DNA of 64,000 nt from Dendrophyllia cribrosa (Eukaryota > Cnidaria > Anthozoa > Scleractinia > Dendrophylliidae). The stretch is taken from contig JAJLRJ010000007.1 in the NCBI GenBank assembly GCA_024195265.1, forward strand, positions 11,366,828 through 11,430,827. Reading direction: 5' to 3'. The notes under the pieces were generated by a model, which worked only from the letters and a program-made list of their open reading frames with translations, did not search any database and was not told the origin of the DNA. Every line of letters starts with the position of its first letter. Position 1 is the first letter of the stretch. Shown in pieces: positions 1 through 12,400 of this stretch. Both the position numbers and the translations under genes were made by a program.

Positions 1-680
1 TTGTGAAGTCGTATCCACAGCTGGTATGTCCAAAATCGGAAAGAATTGTCACGTGGTCCGATCACATCCGGGAGCCTCAAAGCTACATACGGGAATCCAC
101 CTTCCTTCCTCTGTTCTTGAAGGACCTCTTCACAGGCTAATTTATCATGCGCGTATTTTTCTTCTCTTTTGAGTTGCAATCGTTTCTTTGGACTCTTTGG
201 CCTTACTGCATCTTCTTCAGTAACTGGTCCAGAGTGCGTTTTATCGCAAACTTCGTAGATCGAATCAGTGCTGATGTAAATGTAAAGACCAACTCTTTCT
301 CTTAATATGTCCACCACCTGTTTTATTTGCCTGGCGTTGTAAGAGCTGAAATCGATAACCGCATCGTAATAGCCAGAAGTTAAAAGTTCTTCGCATTCTA
401 TTTCAAGGAGTTGATCTCTGTTGCATCTGAAATGAGCGCTTACAAAAGGTTTGATTCGTTCCTCGGAATCGAAATACCAGTTTCCTCTGTTTACTATCGT
501 GATCTCATCCTCTCTATCTATCAGCCGCCGTACAGTTTCGCTTCCAATGAAACCATTTCCTCCAAAAACCAGAATTTTTCGGCCGCTTGATTCCGCACCA
601 TCTACTTTTTTGTCCTCGCTGGTTGCGCAACGCAAAAAGAGATTAAATACTATAACAACTAAAAGTACCTTGAGCTTCAT
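1..680 (-). CDS. NAD(P)-dependent epimerase/dehydratase (extended SDR-like), 5' exon, partial
   Basis: The reading frame is open from the ATG at 680 to the window edge, giving the first 226 residues; the rest lies outside. Residues 4-20 are hydrophobic and look like a signal peptide or anchor, so the protein probably enters the secretory route. A Rossmann motif GGNGFIG is at residues 40-46, a beta-strand with S137 (YISTDSIY) follows, and Y176-x3-K180 matches the SDR catalytic YxxxK. The family uses NAD(P) to modify nucleotide sugars or related substrates; the exact substrate cannot be read here. The start is the only in-frame ATG before the glycine motif. No splice donor is seen before the edge. 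Alternative: another atypical SDR such as the isoflavone-reductase-like or CSP41-like groups. Confidence 0.82.
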   Translation of the reverse strand, partial: MKLKVLLVVIVFNLFLRCATSEDKKVDGAESSGRKILVFGGNGFIGSETVRRLIDREDEITIVNRGNWYFDSEERIKPFVSAHFRCNRDQLLEIECEELLTSGYYDAVIDFSSYNARQIKQVVDILRERVGLYIYISTDSIYEVCDKTHSGPVTEEDAVRPKSPKKRLQLKREEKYAHDKLACEEVLQEQRKEGGFPYVALRLPDVIGPRDNSFRFWTYQLWIRLH

Positions 681-1760
681 TCTCCGGCTTAAGTTAATGA
701 AAGGATTAAATCTTTATAATGCTCTATTACAGTTTGTAGCGTGGTATGTCATTAAAAACCACAATCTCCAGCTGTATTTATTTTGTACGAGAAATAGCGG
801 CCAGTAAAATGAAAGCACGACATTTGTGCTTTGTTAAGGTGAATAAAGTTATTTAAGAGAAGCGCGTTAAAACCTTAACACTCTAAATGCGGCTTACGTG
901 TCGATTCTTCAATTCAATAACGAGCCTTGGACAAACTATTATTTCGTCGTTATTTGGGTTCACAGTTGACTAGCTGTGAATTTGATGCGTTATTATAGGA
1001 AGAAAAATCAGAGTTTTTATGCCATCCTTTGCTTTAAACTAATGATTTTATACATTGCGCGTGTAAATGATTAAGGAAAGAAATGCATTTAGAGTAGCTA
1101 ATTATTCTTTTGATAAAATGGATTAAAGTAGAAACTAAACAGAAGATCTTAACCTTAAAAAGCTGCTTTTTGCTAATCTACTTTTGAATTAAACAGCTGG
1201 GTTCACTCACACAAGTTAGTTTTTACTATGGCGTATAAATTCAGGCAAACAAAAATCGATATTTTGGAAAGAGTAAACTAAAAAGATTACTACATGAGAA
1301 ACAGTACTAGTTTACGCAAAAGACGATATAACATCGTACAGTTCTTTTTAGCAAATTTAAACAGTCATTAGAGTATATGGTATAAATCCTATTGTTTAAT
1401 GGCACAGCAATTCATATTTTGCGAAATCAATATTAATGCAGTATTTAGACGTGAGCTTACCAACTGTTAATCCATAGAAGTGATTAAACGCTAAGCTAAG
1501 TCAAAGAACTCTCTTATAATACCAAATGAATGAGATAAGAATAAAGAAGGAACATCAGACAAAATCAATGGCTTTTGATTTAAAGCCCAATTTCCAAAGA
1601 CAAAAACTGACAACATCAAGATCAAACAGCGATATCAGTGGGGAGAATTTACATGTTGATATTATTCGATAAAGAGAAAGAGCGGTTTTCACTCAAGCGC
1701 GTAAAATTAAAACCAGAGTCATTTCTTTGGCCAATCACAACAGACACAGGCGACCCAATG
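681..1760. other. AT-rich upstream/intergenic DNA, no gene seen
   Basis: I see no coding exon, RNA gene or clear repeat here. The part next to 680 probably holds the promoter of the SDR gene, but no convincing TATA box or motif stands out. Confidence 0.5.
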
Positions 1761-1761
1761 A

Positions 1762-2012
1762 ATAGCCTGCGCGCGGACGTATCCGATTTCATTGCTCCCC
1801 GCGGAGCAAGGAAATCGGATACGTTTGCGCGTAGGGGCAGTACGCAGCTCTTACAAGGTCTTCTCTGATTTGCTGAGAAAACAATAGAACAAACAACACA
1901 ACAATGGACTCTAGACCTAAAAACAATAGAGCTGCGTGATATACAGGTTCAATGAAATTAGAGGTTGGTAAGAGCTGCGTGGTATCTCTGCGCGTAGGCT
2001 TTATACCCAATG
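1762..2012. repeat. MITE-like repeat with an embedded cruciform
   Basis: The ends are inverted (left CCTGCGCGCGGACG near 1766, right CTGCGCGTAGGC near 1990). Positions 1766-1835 form a near-perfect hairpin: a 25-bp arm with three mismatches, plus an inner stem TTGCTCC/GGAGCAA. The body 1838-1985 is related to 7785-7915 and 54990-55105, so this is a dispersed family. Confidence 0.6.
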
Positions 2013-2479
2013 AACCACTCAGAACTCGAAGCAAATAGATGTAACCGGCGCCAAGCGCGGGAAAACGCGTGCGAACAACACTGAAAAAGTCACGATTGGT
2101 TTTGGTTTTACATCTGATTGCAATTGGTTGCGAAAGTAGCGCGAGATTTTTTTAGCCAATCACAAAGCGTAGTAATGAAAAACCAAAGAAATCGCCAAAT
2201 TACTTTCTAAATTCAATTGAAAATCGCTCTAGCGCTAACGATAGGTAAAAACACAAAAAAGTATGCGTTTTCAAAGACTTCAATCATCAAACGAAGACCT
2301 TTTGTGTAAACGGGGTCTAATAACAGCTCCACATTTACAATTGTTCGCGTTATGAAGTCTTACTTACTTTACGTAGTTACTTACTTATTATCACCACACG
2401 TGGCGCGTGCTTTAGACATACTGATTCCAGCAGTATGCAGGACAAATGTCACCAATGAACCTACCTCGTGTGTAGGCTT

Positions 2480-2555
2480 TGGTAAATTCTGCCGGCAGAA
2501 TTTCGAGCATAATTCACTACCTATGTCAGTGAGCATTCTGCCGGCAGAATACCGC
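2480..2555. repeat. Paired ATTCTGCCGGCAGAAT palindromes
   Basis: The 16-bp perfect palindrome ATTCTGCCGGCAGAAT occurs near 2487 and again near 2535, separated by about 35 bp. It is probably a piece of a small palindromic transposon. No protein use is supported. Confidence 0.5.
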
Positions 2556-2682
2556 ATTTTCGAGCAGAATACGAAAAAATGTCGGTAGCACAAAAGATAC
2601 ATAAAATGCGTTTGAAAGAAAAAAATAAAAATATATATATTTAAAATATACTAACGAGAAGTCCAAGGACTACTGCAAAGCT

Positions 2683-2756
2683 GAATACAACGAGTAAATA
2701 TATTTCAAACAATATTTCGGCTGGCCAGACCAGCCTTCTTCAGGTTATAAGATGTT
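2683..2756 (-). ncRNA. Hammerhead-ribozyme-like core in Penelope 3' tail
   Basis: On the minus strand the order is CTGAAGA, then a 6-bp stem GGCTGG/CCAGCC with a short loop, then GAAA, then an AT-rich hairpin ATATT...AATAT. This is the arrangement of a type I hammerhead core (CUGANGA, stem II, GAAA, stem III). Hammerheads are known from Penelope-like elements. Stem I is weak: TTATAAC can pair with GTTGTAT only at a distance from the expected cleavage site. The copy may therefore be inactive or a minimal variant. Confidence 0.55.
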
Positions 2757-2875
2757 ACTAAATTATAAAATGAAAATACAACATTATATAAAGGAGAATG
2801 TCGCAATACATATTTAAAAAAAGGAGGGGCGGAAATGACCTACAAGATAATAAAGATAAGGCTAGTATACGTAAA

Positions 2876-3735
2876 CTACAATTCATCACGTTTGTTCAAT
2901 CCACGTGGTTCTAGTGTTTTCCCTCTATCTATTAAATACGACTCTCTGGCTTTACGAATAGAATCCCGTGAATTGTGAATTATTTCTAGTGGAATAAGTT
3001 GCATGTCAGTGTTGGAATGGTTAGAATGGGAAAGAAAGTGTTCAGAGACAGTAGTAGGTTTGGATTTAATGTTAGGTTTGTCAACGGAACGTCGATGTTC
3101 GTTAAATCTGTCTTTAAGACGTCGCTTAGTTTCACCAATGTATTGTAAATGGCAGCGGTTACATTGTATCATGTAGATTAAGTTTTTAGTGTTACAGGTT
3201 ATATGTGAAGTGATGGAACGGGTTTCGCCTGTAGAATAAAAAATATAGTCTTTAAGACCGTTAGTGATGTAAGGACAAGTGGCACAATCTTGTCCACAAC
3301 GGAAAGAGCCCGGTGGTAAATTAGTATTGTTAGAGGTGGTGTGTGATAATTGCGCTCTAATTAAAAGGTCGCGTAGGTTAGCACTACGTCTGTAAGCAAC
3401 GAAAGGTGGGTGTTTAAAGACGTCCCGGCAGCGATTGGAGGAGAGTAATATGTTGAAATGTTTGCGTAAGATATTAGAGATGCGAGGAATAGCTGGGTTA
3501 TATGTAACAACGAAAGGTAAATGGTCAGTGGAATCATCAGGTTTAGTTAGCAAGGCGTCATTGCGAGAAATATTAGCAGCGCGCAGAAACTGTCGGTTAA
3601 GGAAAGTTTTATGATAACCTCGTGCGAGGAGATATGATTTTAATTGATCAGTGCGAAGTTTAAATTTAGCGTCAGTGGAACAAATGCGGCGGAGGCGAAG
3701 AGCTAAACTGAAAGGAATAGCTTTTTTAATAGCTT
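2876..3735 (-). pseudogene. Penelope-like retroelement 3' fragment: RT tail plus GIY-YIG endonuclease
   Basis: The frame is open on the minus strand from about 3735, where a T-rich junction cuts it off, to a stop at 2876. That is about 285 residues, and no ATG begins it. The upstream part (LALRLRRICS..., RGYHKTF, ISRNDALLT) matches the end of the reverse transcriptase region in GIY-YIG-bearing Penelope-like elements. The C-terminal half has Cys pairs (CGQDCATC), then LIYMIQCNRCHLQYIGETKR, the GIY-YIG core, and ends NKRDEL. Full elements encode an RT of more than 600 residues before this, so this is a 5'-truncated copy, typical of retrotransposition. It shows no frameshift, so the insertion may be fairly young. 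A hammerhead-like core lies in its 3' tail. Confidence 0.85.
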
Positions 3736-3919
3736 TTTTTTTTGCAGTTAAACAAGTATATTTAAAATAAATCCAAATTACCTAGCAGTTGTGTTTCGTA
3801 TCTCACATCGAATTAGCTAAAGCGCTCACACATCACTTACTTGAGCAACCTCGTTTCCGGGGTTTTTCCCTTTTAAAATTGTTTAAAACACTCCGCTCAA
3901 TAATTGTAGAGGACCATAA

Positions 3920-3941
3920 CCCCCCCCCCCCCCCCCCCCCC
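3920..3941. repeat. Poly-C tract (22)
   Basis: An uninterrupted C homopolymer, one of several C/G tracts in the window (also near 4117-4140, 4827-4844, 5526-5539, 39453-39472, 43082-43104, 55467-55484 and 62418-62437). The exact length is sensitive to sequencing error. Confidence 0.8.
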
Positions 3942-4116
3942 GCCACCCGTGGGGGAGAGACTCCCATTGTTTGAATTGAATGCGACCACTATTAGAGTTA
4001 TTCCGATACCTTTTATGGTATATAGCCAGAGAAATATGCCGACAGGAACAGCTTTTCAAAAAAAATTGCTGCCTCTTGAACCATTTTTGGTACCTTATTG
4101 AGTCCCTCTCCCCCCC

Positions 4117-4140
4117 TCCCCCCCCCCCCCCCCCCCCCCC
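4117..4140. repeat. Poly-C tract
   Basis: A C-run of about 24 after a CT-rich stretch. The next 400 bases (4141-4620) show no gene; 4420-4500 is a short GC-rich patch of unknown nature. Confidence 0.7.
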
Positions 4141-4826
4141 TGAGAAAACACCCTGAAAGCGAACTGTTCAATCAATCATCTTTATTTTGTCACGGAATCT
4201 CATTCATAAAAATGCTCTTCCAGAGAGCCGTGCAAAAATCATGCAATAAAAAAATACAATATTAAATAAATATGGTCATTAAAATTATACTAAATTACAA
4301 ATATGATATAAACGATTTCAGGCTTGTCTGTTGCTGGATCTCTGATGAAGGAAGAAAACAAAATCATAACAACACTTGAATATATTTCAAGCTGAAATGT
4401 CACAAATTTGTACGTTGCCGCGGAACACGAGGCGTGCCTCGCGAATTACCAGCGTCGCCCTCGTTGCTCGCGCTCGCGCGCCATAACAGCGCTTGTTGTG
4501 CAGACTTACATGAACATTAATCGAAATAATTGGCCAATAAATCTGCCCTTTTATCCGTATTGATAGCTTTACATTCGGTTTTGTTGTGTTTCCTGTTGCT
4601 ATACACTGTATGTACTGCCTCGCCTGGTAAACTAATTTGGCTATTGTTCACACGTTCATACTCGCATCAGTAATTCAAAGTTATCGAAATTTATTTGTCA
4701 AAGCTGCAAGACAATTCACAGACGCAAAAGTTAAAGGAAAAAGAACTTGTGACCATACATCCACTGAAACTCGTTTCCTTATTTTTATTTATTTATTTTA
4801 TTATTCTTATTTATTTATTTTTTTTT

Positions 4827-4844
4827 GGGGGGGGGGGGGGGGGG
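4827..4844. repeat. Poly-G tract
   Basis: A run of 18 G following (TTTA)n-like sequence. No coding sequence is credible across it. Confidence 0.75.
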
Positions 4845-5603
4845 TCATAGAAGAACTAAATAGAAAAGAAAGATTAAAAATATCTTATAAGAGAATGTGT
4901 CAAACAGAAGGGAACGGTCTTTGTTCTACAAGCAGAATACGGGTCGCTCGTATCCAGCTGATTAAACACCTTTCACCAACTTGTAATTATGCAAGCAGTC
5001 TCTTCAAATTCTCTCATACGGGCGGAAATTATTGCCGTATCCGCGTGGAGGGTGACTTTCGCGCGCGATAGTCTCGCTTCTTGTTCAACTGCCCTTCAGA
5101 GAAGAGACTGCTCGAAAAGTCCGAGAAGGAAATCTACTTTTGGCAGAGCCACTATCCGGATCTGATGAAAATATATTGTCCAGATTTGATGGCGGTTGCA
5201 CAGCACAGGCTTCGTAATTTCTCAAAAACAATTTCACCGTCAAATGTTTGGCATCTCCTGTCTCTATTAGCTGCTATTAGCCCGTTTTCCTTCTAAAGGA
5301 TTGTCTAGTTTTCTTGAATGTCCGCTTTCTAAAGTAGCATTTCTGTTTCACTTGATCTGTACTTGAGAGTACAGTTAACTCTCTTTAAGATGGACACCTA
5401 AGATCAATTATTGGCTGGTTCTGGCCGAACTCCACTTGTTCATCTGTAACTCTCTATAAGGCGGACACCACCCTACGGCGGCCAGCTAGAGCTATTTTCT
5501 AAGGCGTCCGTCTTAGACAGAGTCCGGGGGGGGGGGGGGCTCCCCCAAAATACCTGTATGGGTATGTGCCGCCCAACGTGGTCGTGATTTTGGGACTCCT
5601 GGC

Positions 5604-5694
5604 CCCGGTTGTTCAAAAGGTGGATAGCACTAGCATTAGCAAAACCAATTGTGTTATCCACTGGATAGTGTTATCCACCTTTTGAACAACCGGG
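5604..5694. repeat. 91-bp palindromic MITE
   Basis: The arms CCCGGTTGTTCAAAAGGTGG and CCACCTTTTGAACAACCGGG are perfect inverted repeats around a short AT-rich centre. A related but longer element lies at 41113-41355. Confidence 0.7.
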
Positions 5695-6451
5695 CACTGA
5701 TCAAGAACGGGGTATAATATTTCGTCCACCATGACCGAAGTGAGAAAAGGAGAAAATTGGGCGGGAAGGAGGGCAGGGGATAGTGACACAATACAGTCAA
5801 ACAATACAACAGCATATAATATAAATCAATGTATTCACAAAGTTGTTATTTATGTTGTAACCAAACCTCTACAAATCTGTCAATGTTAATGTACACGATG
5901 TTTAAAACTCATAAAATACAAGTGTTATTTGAGCGGAAATATATGGGTTATTTACAAACGTGGCTCATGAGAAAAATTCTCCCTTGAAGAAAGAATGCTT
6001 GCGTACAATGTTCATGCATTACACTTGTATATATATATATTTGTTTTTATGTTTGTTTGTTAGTTTGTTTCCATTCAATCACTCTTGTACTGTTTGTTAC
6101 TTCAAATTAAACCAAACCACTGTAGGCGCTACAGACAACTAGGCCTTTGTCAAGAAAGGGCAGCAAAGAGCAACTAATAACTTTCTACTGCACTGATAAA
6201 CACGCTTGCATGAATGAAATTGTCAACGTCCCATACAACAAAACGAAAGCTCTCCTTCATAGAGATGTCACCCTTAACCCACAATTAATGTGCAAGACAC
6301 TTTGTTGTGCCAATACACAAACATACAAACTACAAAACTAAACCAGATTTATATTTACAGAGTATTATCAATGCCCTTTCTTGATACTTAAAGAAAGCAG
6401 TTTGCCTGGAAAACCCCTCATTTACTGTTACATGTTTCGATTTTTTAATTT

Positions 6452-9400
6452 CTATCTTTTCGCTAGTTTCAACACAATTCCTTTCCTGGGAGGTCCTCCC
6501 GACTCTGACACAGGTCCCTGGTCCGTCACAAGTTTGACTGTCCACTCATTCTTTTCGCTGCTGGCATCAGACGCTGGGCTGGCCAACGGAGAGCACATGG
6601 GGCTGCCTGGTGAGGACGCTGATGGAGAAGCCGGCAAGGAAGAAGCAGGCGTCGGCAGTGGAGTAGGAAGTTTCAGAGACGTGAAATCAGAGTCTGACAG
6701 TGGAAATGTTCTTTCTGGCCAAGGTGGCACTGGTGGCCAAAATTCTTCATCATTCACAGATTTTTCTGATCTGTCTGTTGAAGAAGACCTGCGATGTGGA
6801 AGAAGCTTAGAGTCTGATAATGAGCGATGAAATCTATCCATGGATGGAGGCACGCCTGATGTAGGTGTGTTAGTCCCAGATGGAGATAAAGCTGGGGTGG
6901 GAGGAGGCAGTGGAAACGATGCAAGGGATATTGGCAGTGAGCCTCCTGTGGGTGTCGGCAGAGGGGTATTAGAGGTGGGTGTTCCTGGAGGTGTGCCTCC
7001 TTGACTGTCTGGATATGCCAATGGCGAAGGTGGATCTTGAATGCTCAGTTCACTGCTCTGTCTTGACGTTCGTTTTCTTTTTTTCTTTATAAGTCCCAAG
7101 AATCGTTTGCGTTCATGCTCCTCACAAAATTCGTGCCTTGAGATGTAGAGCTCATCTGAGGTGTCCTCAATGTTCCTTTCACTGGGTTCTTCCACCTGAT
7201 AAAGATACACAAATAAACCAGTGGTTACAAAAATACTCCACTTAAACACATGCCTTGCAACAGACAAACTTTGGTACATGGAGTCAAGCAAAGAGTCATA
7301 AAAAGGGAAGTTGATTATAGAAGACTGACAACAGTCCTCTAATTTTCTTCATGATCATTTTGTTTTATAGCCCTGCCACCTTGACAAGAACAAATTATTC
7401 TTCCTGTCCATGTACTCCAGGAATACAGATTTTTATCCATCCATGTTAGATCTTGTAACTATGCATGTCTTCAGAAGCTCAAACCCTACATGGTCTCAAA
7501 GAAAAAGGGAGTTTAGGTAACCCTTTCACTCTCAGAGTCAGTTATGGAGGCATGAAGAGTAGTTTTAACGTTTGAGTCTGTGGACGAAATCCTATGGTGT
7601 GATCATTCAAATGAAACATCTTTGGAAGTACTTTTGCATGGTACCATTTGTTTTTCAGTATTTTACAAAATGAATTTTGGGAGTTTTCTTGAATTTTGAT
7701 CTTTTATGTTTCGTCATTTGGTAATCACAACATCTGCCACACCAAGAAACTGCCAATTCTTCTGATGTCCCAAGGTGACATGTATCATGCCTCACAGAAT
7801 TGGCTGAGAAAACAACAGAACGAACAACAGAACAAAGGACACCAGCCCTGAAAACAATACATCTGTGTAATATGCAGGTCCAATGAAATTAGAAGTTCTA
7901 AAGAGGTGCATGGCATCTGGATGTTCCATCTCATAGCTAAGATGTAACAATACACAATGTTCTCAATAACTTTTTAATCAACTGTTCCATTTCTGTTAAC
8001 AGCTGTAACAATGTGGCACATGGCCAAAAGGTCTTACTAAACTTTGTATTGGAACACTGATCTACAGCTCTAACTTCACTAGTGACACCCCTCGCAGGTG
8101 TTATGGGTTCAACCAAGAACACTGATTATATGTCATGAACTGACCTCCACTTTAGCTACATCCTCTTCAGCTACATCATTGACTCGCCAACTGGGGGTTG
8201 GGATCTCCTTGTATTGCAGTTTCTCAACTCTAGTCGATGAAGCCATAGAGTAAGGAATAACAATATTGTTGATGTCAAACGCATTGCTTCCTTTCTTCTT
8301 CTTCAACAACGAACCAAAACTGGATGGCGGCATAGACTGTGTCATATTAGGAGTGGGGCTGGGGGTGGATGTAGGTGTGGACGGCGAAGACACCACAGTA
8401 GGTAGAGACAAACTCCTTGCACGCTTCTGCAGCTGGGCAGCTGGTAGAGAATTCAAGTAAATGACAACATATTTAGTTAATATGATGTTTATATGAAAAA
8501 TAACTGTGACAGAAAGAATTAAAGTTAACCAAGCTCCCATCTGGACTTGTAGCTCAGTGCTGGTGTGTTTGCACCAGAATCGCAAAGGTCATGGGTCACG
8601 AAATTCCTTGCAAACCTCTTGACAAGTTCACATTGTTTTTGAGTAGGTATCCTTTTCAACTTTGCTCTTTTGAGAATACATTGATGAGATTGTCACAGGT
8701 TTACACTTCAAAAGTGAGGCTTGGGGGTGAAATTAGCTAGTCTGATGTAAACATGCTCAAGGGCTATTATATTGTGTCAGGGAAGCCCAAAACCACAGAA
8801 GCCTGTAAGTTTCTACTTGGCATTCTTTTCTAGTGTATTTCTATGTATTCTTTTGTAGCAACTAAGTCTTGAATCTACACATTGAGTTAGAATATAATTT
8901 TACAAAAGTGCACATAAATTAGATGTTAACATCTCCCACCACACAGCTCTTATGTTTCCTTACCAGCACTAATTGCAGCAGCGCGTTTCTTCCTTGGACC
9001 ATCAGACTGACTGATTCTATTGTCCGGAGCATTCCTTGTGGCATTCTTTGGAGTGGAAGTTACAGAGTAGCCACGTTTTCTCTCATACTTCTGATTGTGG
9101 TGTTCTGCGGTGGGAATAAAAATAATTAGAGACAACGGATGTGCAAAGATAACAAAACCTTCTAAATTCTTCAGTTACCTTAATAGCAGTTAAGTTTACA
9201 GTTCTTTTCTAAGAAAGCAAACAATGTATGCTTGGACGATTTCTTTTGTTCAACAAGTAACAAAAGAATTTGTGATTGAATATGCTTCACTTCAGTTGCG
9301 AGGCAAAGTACATGCAGTAATAATAATTTATTAATAGTCTGTTACCATAATGAATAGACACAACAGGCATTTATTACATGTACCAAAAAAAAAGGAGGAA

Positions 9401-12400
9401 AGAAAGAAAATTAATGGTGATACAAAAAAAAAATAGTTGTAAAGGATACTCAGTGAGTCCAACATTGTTAAATAAACTAAAAAAGAGGCATAAGTATCAG
9501 TAAATTCTTGAAGGTGTTGACAAGAAAACAAATAGGTAGCATTGTAAGGAAATAAACATAAGTTGCATGCAAAGATGCATGATATTGCAAGCAGAATTCA
9601 AACATTAATATAAATGGACAAAATGTCACATTCACCTTTTAATACCATACCATTTAATCATAATTAAAATTCAAAATATCTGTATGTAATTTTAAATGAT
9701 GAGAAAGTTAGTATTTTTAGAAATTAAAGCAACCTGTCACACTATGGCGAAAAACACCTCAATTTAGATTTGAACACTCACTAGCAGAAGACAACAGAGA
9801 TTGAGCAGCACCTTTGCCCAGCTGTACACGTCTTTTTCCTGTTTTGGTGACAACAGGTGGTTTCCTGTATCAATGAAAATATCAGGACTATTAAGTAAAC
9901 TGAAGACAAACATACATCAACAGAGATTCTTCTATTACATGTACAGTCGAACCTCCACTAACAGACACCAGATAAGTGGACATCCCAAACTGCGGTCCCA
10001 GCGATTTATCCTCTCAAACACTACATATTTTTGTAAGTGGACATGGACACTTATTCGGGGTCCACAGGGTCTAAAATAACCTCCCATAAGGTTTTAATGG
10101 TTTTAATTGTAAATGACCTTAACAAAAGCGAAGCATGCATCTCAACAATGCAATTGCATGTAGGTAACTAATCATTTTGATTCCAAGGTGTCGGATATCT
10201 TAAGAGACCTTGAAAGTAGACACGCATCGATAGTTTCTTTTTACTTACCTAAGTTAGAAAATAACTATATACAATGTACATAAAATTTATACTTCTTCTG
10301 CTTTGTTCACCTTTGAAACATGGGGGATTGAGTATGTTACTGTTTTTAAATGGCTTACATTAGTTTGTGTGACGGCAATGTGAGAGCTTCATAGATAATT
10401 TCATTTATTTAGCGGCAAGTCTTTCAATCTTGAACCATTGTTTTCAAATTAGTGTTAAATTTATATGCAATAAAAAAGCTTTAAAAGACCTGTACTGGTG
10501 CATTGTACATGCTCTAATGCACTATTTTTTTTTCAAGCTCCCATAAGAGGACATCTTTGGGACCAAGGGTAAGAGCCTGCTTACGGGAGGTTCGACTATA
10601 TTTAGTATTTTCCTTTTTTTCAAAGAGCAAATGAAGGAAACATTAGCACAACGAAACATGGTAGCCTGAGGGTAGTAAAATGAAAATGTGAAACTAGCAA
10701 ATAGCCCAGTTGCTTGAAAGATATTTAATATATTTATATTATTTACTTGGTACATCACTTTGTGTGGGAAATGACCTTGCAATAACTGTACAAGTTACTG
10801 GTCCAGTGGACATTGATTTAAGTGAAAAGTATCTATCTATGACTTTGGAAATCTATTTTACATATATGTGGTTAAAAATTACCATAACAAATTTGCTGCC
10901 TGTCTCACCACAATAGAGACAGCCTGTCTAACATGTAAATAGCAACATTAAAATGGTTAATTTAATTTAGTCTTTCATGGCACTAACTTCTTTAATTTTT
11001 TGATCTGCTGATTAAAGTATAGCCATTTAACCACTTCATCAAAGAACAAGACAAAATTCACTGCTAAAACTGCTGCATTAGTTGAATGAATTATAGTATT
11101 ATTTTTAGCGATGACTGTCACCCTTTATGCTAATTGTCAGGTGTCCATGTTACTGAACGACACTTGAAAAGATTTATGATTTCCTCAGTTACCAAAAGTT
11201 CTTAAGTTCTATCCATGAATTAAAGTTAGAGCCACCATGTAAAGCATAAAAGTTTGTATTAAAATGGCCACAATTTAGGATTCCATCCAAAGACATGAAA
11301 GTTGGAATCGAAATTCACAATCTGAGGTTTAAGCTGAAGAGCTACATTTACCAAGTTTTGAAGTTGCCTAGTTTTCATGAGAAAAGTAAGTTATAGTTGT
11401 AATACCACTGCTCTAACAGATCGTTCACTCGTCACTTATTAGAACATTACCTAAGAAACAAAGGAACCCTTGTAACCTGAATGATTAAAGTGCACCTAAA
11501 CCCCAATTTTTCTTTCTTTTAATCAACTCAATGTACGTTGAAAAGTCGAATAGTGAAATATTTCTTGTTTTTAATGTCGCGTTAGTGGGTTATAGAGATT
11601 TGAATTTACTAAATGCTAATTAGATGACGTCAAATGCAGACTCGTTTATTATACAACTACTTGTTTCCACCTCCAAAATATCAAAGAATAAGGGCATGGA
11701 AGAAAAATTAACCAAAACATTACAAAAACAATTGAAAACTCCAATTGCAGTCACACTTCTTTAATATGGTCACCACAGGGACAGGGCTGAATGTCTACAT
11801 TATGGAGGTGTCCATACTATAGAGGTAGAATTTTCAAGAACTTTGGTCTCTCTGTGACCAAGTGAACTGTGTCCAACCAACAAGTATCTGTATAGTTGAT
11901 GTATCTGCAGGGGGAGGCTTGACTGTTTATCCCTTTGACTCCCAAAAGTGCCAAAATATTGAGAAACACGTGGTACCTTGCAAAAGTACTGCTGAAGAGG
12001 TTTCTTTTGTAAGGTCACATCATAGGATTTTGAGGACACACTCAAAAGTTGGAACTTCAATACATGTCTCAATAATAGACCTTATTCGCCGTCTACGTCA
12101 AAACGCTGTTACGTGATCTCTATTGGGTAAACAAACATTGAACTTTCGCAGAAATCTTACACGGCTTGTGGCTTTCTGGTGTGAAATTCTGATCTTGGGT
12201 GGCTATGGTTCATTACTGTTGTGTTTTTTATTATTACAATAGTTCTGCTGATAAGGAATTATCATTTCATGACTTTTCCAAGGATGAAAAACTCGTAAAG
12301 GTGAAAAATATAGCCAAATTTGACGGCGTGTCAAGTATCCATTCGTCGCACATGTTTCAGGTGTTTACTCTGTAGGTTCAAATTATAAGCTTTCTGTTGT

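Noticed and set aside
6381..6830. Plus-strand 149-codon frame
   Set aside because: Antisense of the last KANSL1 exon.
8525..8600. tRNA-like stretch (TAGCTCAGTGCTGG ... GGTCATGGGT)
   Set aside because: Box A-like but box B is degenerate and no cloverleaf forms; at best an old SINE piece.
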